Source: SIAF01 sp046152955
GTDB taxonomy: Bacteria; Planctomycetota; Planctomycetia; Planctomycetales; Planctomycetaceae
Length of the DNA: 64,000 bases
NCBI GenBank assembly: GCA_046152955.1
Contig: JBJXGA010000473.1
Span: 6,394 to 70,393 of the forward strand
Direction: 5' to 3'
In this document: in pieces, positions 17,372-24,327 of the stretch
Layout of the letters: every line of letters starts with the position of its first letter
How positions within the stretch are numbered: position 1 is the first letter of the stretch
Made by a program: the position numbers and the translations under genes
The notes under the pieces: model-generated
What the model was told of the DNA's origin: nothing
The model's database searches: none
What the model saw: only the letters and a program-made list of their open reading frames with translations

Positions 17372-18763
17372 CTATCCCGCTTCGGACAGGCCGGCGCTTT
17401 GATTCAGCTTGTTGTAGAGCGTCTTGAGGGCGATCCCCAGTTCCACCGCGGTGCGGGGCTTGTCGCCTCCGTTGCGGTCGAGCGTTTGCAGGATGACTTC
17501 CATTTCGATCTCCCGCAGCGTCTTGGGACGCTCGCCGTCGGTGTATTCGACGACAGGGCGCTGCCTGCGAGCGCGGCGGGTCAGACTGGCGGGCAGGTCG
17601 TCCAGCGTGATCGTTTTGCCGTCCGACAGGATCACCGCATGCTCCAGCGCGTTGGCCAGCTCGCGGACATTGCCGCTCCAGGTGTGGTGCTGCAACACAT
17701 CAAGGACTTCGTTGGAGAGGATGTCGGCGGGAACGTGGTGCCGCTTCAGGTGCCGCGCGATGAGGGTCCGGGCCAGATCGGGGATGTCTTCGCGGCGTTC
17801 CCGCAGCGGAGGGAGTTGGATTTCAAACGTGTTGACCCGGAAGAACAGATCCTCCCGGAAATCCCCCGCTTCGACCATCGACAACAGATCGCGGTTGGTG
17901 GCGCAGACTACCCGGATGTTGACATGGAAGGCGTCGTTTTCTCCGACCCGACGGACTTCGCCCGATTCCAGGACGCGGAGCAATTTGACCTGCATGCCCC
18001 GGTCGAGCTCTCCCAGTTCGTCGAGAAACAGCGTCCCGCCATTGGCCACTTCGATCAGCCCCTTGCGCGGCACGTCGGCTCCCGTGAAGGCCCCTTTACG
18101 GTGGCCGAATAGCTCGCTTTCCACAAGATTCTCGGCCAGGGCGCCGCAGTTGACGGCGACAAACGGCATGTCGGCCCGGCGGCTCAATTCGTGGATGCGG
18201 CGCGCCACCAGTTCTTTTCCCGTTCCGGTTTCCCCCAGAATGAGGACGTTGGAATCGGTGGGAGCGATCCGCTCGATGATCTTCTTCACCCGATCCATCG
18301 AGGGGGCCTGTCCCACGATGTCGGGACTCCCTTCGACCGCTTTGAGCCGGTTTTCCAGCGCGATCGCTTTGTGCGTGAGGGTCCGCTTCTCACCGACGCG
18401 CGACAACACGCCGGCGATCAACGCCAGCTTGGTCGGTTTCGTCAGGAAATCATAAGCCCCGCGGCGGAGCGCCTGGATGGCGTCTTCCATGTTGCCATGC
18501 CCGGTGCTGATGATGATCTCCGTTTCGGGAGAAACGGACCGCAGGTGTTCGACGACGTCCCAGCCGGAAATGCCGGGCATCCGCAGGTCGATGATGGCGG
18601 CGTCGAACGAGTTCTTGTCGATGGCGGCGATGGCGCTCTTGCCGTCTTCGCAAATGGTCGCCTCGTGCCCCATTCTCGGCAATTCGAGCTTCATGACGTC
18701 CCGGATGGGGGGCTCATCGTCAACGAACAGTACGCGCAACCTGTTCAGAGCGGATTGGCTCAA
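17372..18763 (-). CDS. sigma-54-dependent response regulator (NtrC family)
   Basis: A 463-residue activator with three domains. The receiver is residues ~10-120 (VLFVDDEPPIRDVM, phospho-acceptor in AAIIDLRMPG, Lys in DFLTKPTK). The AAA+ domain is ~135-365 (Walker A GETGTGKE, sigma-54 contact motif GAFTGA within ESELFGHRKGAFTGA, Walker B GGTLFLDELGELD). The Fis-type HTH is at the end (RTAVELGIALKTLYNKLNQ). I chose TTG at 18763 because it has a strong AAGGAGG site 6 nt upstream. The longer open frame to 19006 runs into the divergent padR gene and is not receiver-like. Its sensor kinase is not next to it. Confidence 0.93.
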   Translation of the reverse strand: MSQSALNRLRVLFVDDEPPIRDVMKLELPRMGHEATICEDGKSAIAAIDKNSFDAAIIDLRMPGISGWDVVEHLRSVSPETEIIISTGHGNMEDAIQALRRGAYDFLTKPTKLALIAGVLSRVGEKRTLTHKAIALENRLKAVEGSPDIVGQAPSMDRVKKIIERIAPTDSNVLILGETGTGKELVARRIHELSRRADMPFVAVNCGALAENLVESELFGHRKGAFTGADVPRKGLIEVANGGTLFLDELGELDRGMQVKLLRVLESGEVRRVGENDAFHVNIRVVCATNRDLLSMVEAGDFREDLFFRVNTFEIQLPPLRERREDIPDLARTLIARHLKRHHVPADILSNEVLDVLQHHTWSGNVRELANALEHAVILSDGKTITLDDLPASLTRRARRQRPVVEYTDGERPKTLREIEMEVILQTLDRNGGDKPRTAVELGIALKTLYNKLNQSAGLSEAG

Positions 18764-18971
18764 CCAGATCCTCCTTGCCGTCCGCCGGAGACTTCCTGTC
18801 GCCGGACCGCTAGCCGATTTTCGTTCGAGAATGGGTTTTCCGCCACGCAGGGTGGGCGGGGGGGCGTATGTTAGCAAGCATCGGTTTTCAGGTACACAGC
18901 GGATTTTCGCGGGAAAATTCGCGTGCCGATTCCTCTTGCAATACCTCGAATCTTGAGGTACAAGCCCCGCC

Positions 18972-19331
18972 ATGAGTGGAAAACGCACGAATCCTGACTT
19001 TCTCAATGGCGTTCCCGAGTTGTTGATCCTGAATCTATTGGCTCGTCAACCGATGTATGGTTACGAGCTGGTGCAGGCGATCAGGCAGTCGACGAACGCC
19101 GCGCTGGAATTTGGAGAAGGGTGCATCTACCCGATTCTGCATCGGCTCGAAGCACATGATTTCCTGCAAGGGACGCGGACGACAGTCGGTGGGCGCCAAC
19201 GGGTGGTGTATCAGGTGACACCTAGCGGCGAGCAGCGGTTGCACGCCTCCGCGGCGGCCTGGCAGCAAGTGGTCCAAGCGGTGAGTGGCGCTCTCCAGGG
19301 AGGACCGCATGTCCGGCCCGCAATGGCTTGA
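18972..19331 (+). CDS. PadR-family transcriptional regulator
   Basis: A 119-residue winged-helix protein: LNGVPELLILNLLARQPMYG, then YELVQAIRQ and the wing GRQRVVYQVTPSGEQRL. The motif EGCIYPILHRLEAHDFLQG is diagnostic of PadR. These proteins are usually repressors whose genes lie beside the membrane protein or transporter they control. It overlaps the next gene by 23 bp, the commonest arrangement for PadR with a DUF1700-type membrane partner. It is divergent from the response regulator, so the ~200 bp between them carries promoters for both. Confidence 0.92.
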   Translation: MSGKRTNPDFLNGVPELLILNLLARQPMYGYELVQAIRQSTNAALEFGEGCIYPILHRLEAHDFLQGTRTTVGGRQRVVYQVTPSGEQRLHASAAAWQQVVQAVSGALQGGPHVRPAMA

Positions 19332-20151
19332 AGCGGTGGTTAAGGAGTTGTCTCGACGCGGACTGCCGCGGCAGGAAGTCGCACGGCTGGCGGACGAGTT
19401 GTCGGACCATTTGTCCGACCGATTGGAGTCACGGCTGGCTGACGCCGGGCGTGACGAGGGAAAGGGGGAAATCTCTTCTCTCATTTCATGTCAGGAGTTC
19501 ACCATGCGCACGGAAGCGAGTGTTTTGGAAGAATTGGGACATCCCACAGAGATTGCGGACGCCGCGGCCCTGGAGTATGGCAAGCGGCCCATCCTGCATC
19601 GTTCGCGGCTGGCGGCGTTTCTCACATTTGTCGTGTTGCCACTGCCGGCATTGGTGCTGGGATGGATTGCGGCCATGATGCTCCTGGCGGGGATCGGTAA
19701 TGTCCTGGGAGGTTCGGAGACGGACAGCGACACGGTTCGAGAGGTCACTTGGCCGATGGTGCTGGGGGTCAATCTGCTGTTGGCGGCCATCCTGGTCGCT
19801 CCGGCGACGGGGATCGTGGCGCTGTTTTCACGACTGGCGCGACGCACTCGCCATCAGTGGCGGTGGGGGCTGGCGGCCTGCCTGCTGATTGCGCTGACCA
19901 CCGCGCTGGCTTATAGTTCCGCGGAGTTTTCGGAGTTGCCGGGCCGTAGCAAAATCATGTTCGGCATGGGAATCTCTGGCAAACTCCCGTCGACGGCCCA
20001 GATCGGACAGTTTCTTCTGCCGATGATCGTGGGACTTCTGATCCTGCGAAGATCGTCAAAAACCAGACTGACCGATCCGTCCGACCGGCACTCAGATTCC
20101 GAAGAGCCGCTCGCTGGTACTCTGGGGATGCCGGACCGCGCCGCGGCATGA
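19309..20151 (+). CDS. membrane protein paired with PadR regulator
   Basis: A 280-residue protein from the ATG at 19309 (MSGPQWLEAVVKELSRRGLP), which has AGGGAGG close upstream; an in-frame ATG at 19285 lies deeper inside padR and lacks such a site. The first ~85 residues are soluble and helical, with a VLEELGHPTEIADAAALEYG motif like the permease-prefix/DUF1700 domains that sit next to PadR genes. Four hydrophobic helices follow (AAFLTFVVLPLPALVLGWIA is the first). The tail is charged. The function is unknown; the pairing suggests that PadR controls it or reads its state. Confidence 0.75.
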   Translation: MSGPQWLEAVVKELSRRGLPRQEVARLADELSDHLSDRLESRLADAGRDEGKGEISSLISCQEFTMRTEASVLEELGHPTEIADAAALEYGKRPILHRSRLAAFLTFVVLPLPALVLGWIAAMMLLAGIGNVLGGSETDSDTVREVTWPMVLGVNLLLAAILVAPATGIVALFSRLARRTRHQWRWGLAACLLIALTTALAYSSAEFSELPGRSKIMFGMGISGKLPSTAQIGQFLLPMIVGLLILRRSSKTRLTDPSDRHSDSEEPLAGTLGMPDRAAA

Positions 20152-20356
20152 CGCACGACTGGGGTTGGATTTGGGGCCACCCTGGCCTGCGCCAACGTCA
20201 GACGCGACATTAACGCGAATTGATCCGAGAATTGTTCCGCTGGCCAACTACAATCGCATTTTTTGACCAAGCACCAGCCCCCCGCTGGCCTTGTGCCAGT
20301 GGAGGCCGTGCCTGGCAGCTACATGCGCCATTTACCCCCGTTTTCCCGCGCTCATG

Positions 20357-20437
20357 AACCTCTGCCCCCCTCCCCGCCGCGACAAACGCTGGAGCGGGCA
20401 ATAAAGCATTGCCGCGGCGGGGAGGGGGGCAGAGGTT
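20357..20437. repeat. 25-bp perfect inverted repeat between convergent genes
   Basis: The left arm 20357-20381 (AACCTCTGCCCCCCTCCCCG plus CCGCG) and the right arm 20413-20437 are perfect reverse complements over 25 bp with a 31-bp spacer. The 430-bp gap between the PadR partner and trpD holds no gene. As RNA on either strand this would fold into an unusually long GC-rich stem. It could be a two-way terminator or a small mobile repeat. Confidence 0.85.
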
Positions 20438-20584
20438 CTACACGTGGGATCATTTTCGAGGGTTCTAGCCTGCGAATCTTTCGCTCCAGCGGCACGAGGC
20501 CGTTGGGGGCGGGCTGGAACCTGAGTCGCCGAATTCCTGACCACGGTTTCGGTTCAGATTGAGACATTGGTGCTCAGGTCAGGG

Positions 20585-21625
20585 CTACCCTGCATCCGAC
20601 GCGGCGGCCAATTGTCCCGTGAGGCAGACCAAGTCTTCCACCAGACTCGCGACGGCGCCCGAATCAATGGCTGCGGCGGCGAGCCGGACTCCTTCGCGCG
20701 GCTCCCTGACGCGTACCGCGGCCAGGAGCGCGGCAGAGGCATTCGCCAAGACAATATTCCGCGCCGCGCCGGGCTGGCCGGCGAAGACCTGGCGCAACAC
20801 CGCCGCGCTTTCGGCTGGCGACTGCACCTGCAAATCTTCCGGACGGCATTCCGGCAGTCCAAACGATTCGGCGGTCCACTGCCGTTCGCACAGTTGCGCC
20901 GCGGTCACTTCAAAGGCGGTCGTCACTCCCCACAAGCTGACTTCGTCGAGTTGATCGGCGCCGCAGACGACATAGGCGTGTTGCCGTCCAAGGTCCGCCA
21001 AAGCCCGCGCCAGGCGGTGGGCCGTCTCTTTGCGCCCCGTTCCAATCAACTGAAAGCTGGCGCGGGCGGGATTGGTCAATGGTCCCAGCAGATTGAAGAT
21101 CGTCCGAAAGCGGAGCTGCTTGCGGACCGGCGCCACGTGCTTCATCGCGCTATGGAACAACGGGGCAAAGCAAAAGCCGATTTTGAGCTCGTCCAGACAG
21201 CGAGACACCTGGCCGGCGGTCAGATTGATCTGGACTCCCAGTTGTTCCAAGACGTCGGCTGATCCGCTGGTGCTCGACACCCCCCGGTTGCCATGCTTGG
21301 GAACCGGCACGCCGCAGGCGGCCACGACGAAAGCGGTCGCCGTGCTGATGTTGAAGGTGTGCAACTGATCCCCACCGGTCCCACAGGTGTCGAGCAGCCC
21401 CAGATGTCGCGTGGACAGCGGGGCCGCCCGCTCTTGCATGGCCCGCGCCGCGCCGACAATTTCACCCACCGACTCCCCTTTGAGACGCAGCGCCGTGAGC
21501 AGCGCGGCGATCTCCACTTCGCTGGCCTGGCCGTCCATCAGTGTTGAGAACGCGGCATAGGCCTCGGAACTGTCGAGATCGTGCCCGGTCACCAGTCGAT
21601 CGAGGGCGTGCTGCATGGTGGTCAT
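20585..21625 (-). CDS. trpD: anthranilate phosphoribosyltransferase
   Basis: Second step of tryptophan synthesis: it joins anthranilate to PRPP to give phosphoribosyl-anthranilate in the cytoplasm. The protein has 346 residues, the family length. The PRPP-binding GTGGD (LLDTCGTGGDQLHTFNISTA, residues ~78-97) and KHGNRGVSSTSGSADVLEQL with its conserved Arg/Ser are clear, as are NLLGPLTNPARASFQLIG and DQLDEVSLWG. The start is MTTMQHAL; the second Met is an option. It stands alone here, without other trp genes, and converges on the membrane protein gene across the large inverted repeat. Confidence 0.96.
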   Translation of the reverse strand: MTTMQHALDRLVTGHDLDSSEAYAAFSTLMDGQASEVEIAALLTALRLKGESVGEIVGAARAMQERAAPLSTRHLGLLDTCGTGGDQLHTFNISTATAFVVAACGVPVPKHGNRGVSSTSGSADVLEQLGVQINLTAGQVSRCLDELKIGFCFAPLFHSAMKHVAPVRKQLRFRTIFNLLGPLTNPARASFQLIGTGRKETAHRLARALADLGRQHAYVVCGADQLDEVSLWGVTTAFEVTAAQLCERQWTAESFGLPECRPEDLQVQSPAESAAVLRQVFAGQPGAARNIVLANASAALLAAVRVREPREGVRLAAAAIDSGAVASLVEDLVCLTGQLAAASDAG

Positions 21626-21817
21626 CAGGGGGACTCCGGTTGCGCCAGGATTCCAAGGGGCGCATCACAGTCCGAAACCAGTTCCGGACTTGTCCACGAC
21701 CGCTTGAACCGCGCGCGATGCATCTTAGTGGGCCGAAAGAGCGAGGTAAACCAGCGGCGGCTTGGCCCAACGATGATTGGAGTTCATCCCGGCAACGACC
21801 GGTGGTAGAATCAGGGA

Positions 21818-22792
21818 ATGGACATCGCCACTCCAGACGCAACGGCCTCACAGTCCCGCAGGCGTTCGACCCGCCTGGCGGTTGGGGTGTGGATCGGACT
21901 GGCCAGCGTGTTGCTCGTTGGTTTCGTGATGCCGCCGCGCTTTGGGGCGCCGATCGACCAGAAACAGCGAGTCCTCCGCGAAGTGGCGCGGTTGGAGGGA
22001 CAGGTCAGGACATCGCCCGATGGGGAAGTCGAGTCCATCGATTTGAACGGCACGCGGGCCACAGATCGCACGCTGCTCAATGTGAAGGAGTTTGGCCGAC
22101 TGCAGTCTCTGATTCTGACGGGGACGCGGAGCACCGATGCCGGTCTGGGTCACTTGCAGGAGTTGAAGAACTTGCAAGTGCTCCATCTGCGCGACACGCC
22201 GGTGACCGACGTCGGTCTTGGTCATCTGAAGCGACTGACATCGCTCAAAGAGCTCGACTTGAAGGGGACGCTGATTACTGACGCAGCCCTGGAGGATCTG
22301 AGGGGCGCTTTGCCCGACTGCTCGATATGGGATCGAGCGGGCCGTTTCCTGGGACCAAAGTCCGATGATCTTGTTCTTCGACCGGGAAGCTGGGAGGTAT
22401 TTCAACCTGAGCTTTCGACGCTGACGATGGGTGAGCTTGCCGACCATCTGGACGTCGCGTTAATAGGACGTGCGACGCGGCAACCGTTTTCATTGGACGC
22501 CATTCTGCTGGAGCTGATCCATCGAGGTGGTTCAGACGCAGAACGACTGCTGGCTGATCGGCTCAACTTTCGTCACGCAGAACCGGACGAAACGGAACGC
22601 ATCGCGGGAGGAATCGTCGCTGCGACTGACGAGGACGCGAAAGAGTTATGGGAAACCGGCATTCGATCGAGACGCCTGGAGTTGCTGACTGCGCTTCGGA
22701 GAATTCAGAAGAAGCCCGATCCGCTGCAGGTTGAAGTGCGATTGACCAGAGACGTTGACGCCTGGGCGCAAATCCAAGACCTAACCATTTAG
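21818..22792 (+). CDS. membrane-anchored leucine-rich-repeat protein, N-terminal part
   Basis: A 324-residue protein up to an in-frame TAG. One membrane helix (LAVGVWIGLASVLLVGFVMP, residues ~20-40) anchors it. Residues ~70-165 are short leucine-rich repeats with the GLGHLxxLxxLxxLxLxxTxVTD pattern (RSTDAGLGHLQELKNLQVLH, DVGLGHLKRLTSLKELDLKG), common in planctomycetes. The last 100 residues are helical. The ending DAWAQIQDLTI does not look like a natural C-terminus, and the open frame resumes at once after the stop (next feature). It is divergent from trpD with ~190 bp between, where its promoter must lie. Confidence 0.7.
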   Translation: MDIATPDATASQSRRRSTRLAVGVWIGLASVLLVGFVMPPRFGAPIDQKQRVLREVARLEGQVRTSPDGEVESIDLNGTRATDRTLLNVKEFGRLQSLILTGTRSTDAGLGHLQELKNLQVLHLRDTPVTDVGLGHLKRLTSLKELDLKGTLITDAALEDLRGALPDCSIWDRAGRFLGPKSDDLVLRPGSWEVFQPELSTLTMGELADHLDVALIGRATRQPFSLDAILLELIHRGGSDAERLLADRLNFRHAEPDETERIAGGIVAATDEDAKELWETGIRSRRLELLTALRRIQKKPDPLQVEVRLTRDVDAWAQIQDLTI

Positions 22793-23902
22793 GTGGAAGG
22801 AGACACCGAAGGTCGTGTGACGGCTCTAGAGCTTGAGGAACGGCTTCACCAGGCCACCCTGGATTTTGATGAAGCCTTGCGGGAACTTGACCTGATTGAC
22901 CGAGAACTGGCACGCGATGCCTGGGAGAATCAAACGTGGATCGTCCATGAAAAACGTTCCGAAATGGGCCGATTGGAGACCTGGCTGGCGGCTCGACGCG
23001 AGCTTGATCGACGAACACCACAAGAGGTCGAGTTAAAGTTGCCTGAAACAGTCCGCGCGGATACGCGCAACTTGCCCGTGTTTGTCGTCGTCCTGAAGTC
23101 TGTGGATGCGGAGCAGGTGCCAGCACCAATGCAGTTTCGCGATGACGATTTGACTGGAAGCGCGGCTCGTTGGCGCTTCGAAGTCAGGGACGCCGAGGGA
23201 TTTGTTCTTCCAGATCCGCCGAGGGGCATTTTGGAAGGCTATCGGACGGCATTCATTTATGACGGCGAACTGGTTTTCGGCCAGGAATGGAAAACCGTAC
23301 TCCGCATATCCAATTACGTGGACCTTTCCTTGCCAGGAGAATACACCGTGACGGTCATGTTTCACAATGACGAACCTTTGATAGACACTACGAGCTACGA
23401 CAAATTGAACCAATTGATCGTATTCAAGTCCGAACCATTTTCGCTCACCGTGGAAATGGGGCCAAGGCGAATCGTCCAAACGCCGCCTGGTCTGCGGGGC
23501 GTGGTGGACCAATTGATTCGGGAACTGCCCGAGTCGGGGACAGTCCAGATCATATTCGGAGTCTATGATGAATCGTTCCATGCAGTGATCAGCCCCGCTT
23601 CGAGCCAGGGACAACTCTTGCGCATGGGAATGGGGGCCGTTCCAGGCTTGCTCGACGCGTTGAACGACGACTGCGTGTCACCACATCAGAAGGCCTGGAT
23701 TCTCGCCTTGCTCTACATGATCACCGACGAACGGGACTTCAACCCGATCAACTTTGACGGCGCTCTTCCCGATTTTGAGGGACATTCTTCGTTTGGGCTG
23801 AGTGCCAACGGGATCGGAGCGAATCTCTTGCCGGACGGCCAGCAGAGTTTGATCGACAAGTGGAATCAGTTTCGGAATGATTACCTCGAAATTCAGGACT
23901 GA
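22793..23902 (+). CDS. continuation of the LRR protein after an in-frame TAG
   Basis: The frame continues directly from the LRR gene; the only break is the TAG at 22790-22792. The first codon after it is GTG and no ribosome site precedes it; an in-frame GTG at 22817 has AAGGAG 13 nt upstream, which is too far to convince. The 369-residue sequence has an N-terminal helical segment (LEERLHQATLDFDEALRELD) and a beta-rich C-terminal domain (YRTAFIYDGELVFGQEWKTV, LSLPGEYTVTVMFHNDEPLI) with no family I recognise. I think it was or is the C-terminal half of one ~694-residue protein split by a nonsense change, perhaps TGG to TAG. Confidence 0.6.
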   Translation: MEGDTEGRVTALELEERLHQATLDFDEALRELDLIDRELARDAWENQTWIVHEKRSEMGRLETWLAARRELDRRTPQEVELKLPETVRADTRNLPVFVVVLKSVDAEQVPAPMQFRDDDLTGSAARWRFEVRDAEGFVLPDPPRGILEGYRTAFIYDGELVFGQEWKTVLRISNYVDLSLPGEYTVTVMFHNDEPLIDTTSYDKLNQLIVFKSEPFSLTVEMGPRRIVQTPPGLRGVVDQLIRELPESGTVQIIFGVYDESFHAVISPASSQGQLLRMGMGAVPGLLDALNDDCVSPHQKAWILALLYMITDERDFNPINFDGALPDFEGHSSFGLSANGIGANLLPDGQQSLIDKWNQFRNDYLEIQD

Positions 23903-23915
23903 AGGAGCCCGCCGC

Positions 23916-24103
23916 ATGTCCACGCAACTGATTTCTCCGCCGCCGACGGAATCTACCGAAGCGAAGTCTTCCCCGGTCTCTGGCTCGATCCGAGGGCCAT
24001 GCTCCAGCGCGACCTGGGCCGTGTGCTCGAGGTGTTGCAACTCGGGCTGGCCAGCGACGAGCATTTGAAGTTTGTCGCCAAGCTGACGGCCACCGGACAA
24101 TAG
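23916..24103 (+). pseudogene. Uma2-family nuclease remnant with internal deletion
   Basis: The ATG at 23916, with GGAG upstream, opens MSTQLISPPPT, a typical start of Uma2-family putative endonucleases. In the +1 frame from about 23941 the sequence reads ADGIYRSEVFPGLWLDPRAM, then LQRDLGRVLEVLQLGLASDE and ends at the TAG at 24101-24103; this is the family's C-terminal end. The ~130 residues between, holding the PD-(D/E)xK core, are missing and the two ends are out of frame. So this is a deletion remnant, not a working gene. The following gap to 24327 holds only a small hairpin (24161-24175). Confidence 0.65.
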
Positions 24104-24327
24104 ATTTTGGGCGCCACAGCGGCAGTCAAGATCGGGGGCCTTGCGGCGGCCCTCGCCTTTGACCCCTCCGGGGTCGGGCGAACCTCTTCCTTTCCGGCGG
24201 CACTGTTGATCCGTCTCGCCAGCGGATACAATCGATGGGGCACGTTGAACTGTCCACGCCAACCCTGCGGGTATGACCGGAAGCAACCCAGGTCACTCCC
24301 GCATTGCCGGGAGCTTGAGCTGCACTT

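Noticed and set aside
18764..19006. N-terminal 81-codon extension of the response regulator
   Set aside because: It overlaps the divergent padR gene, is not receiver-like, and the TTG at 18763 has a strong AAGGAGG site.
22790..22792. Pyrrolysine or other recoding at the TAG
   Set aside because: No downstream structure or context supports recoding; a plain nonsense change is simpler.
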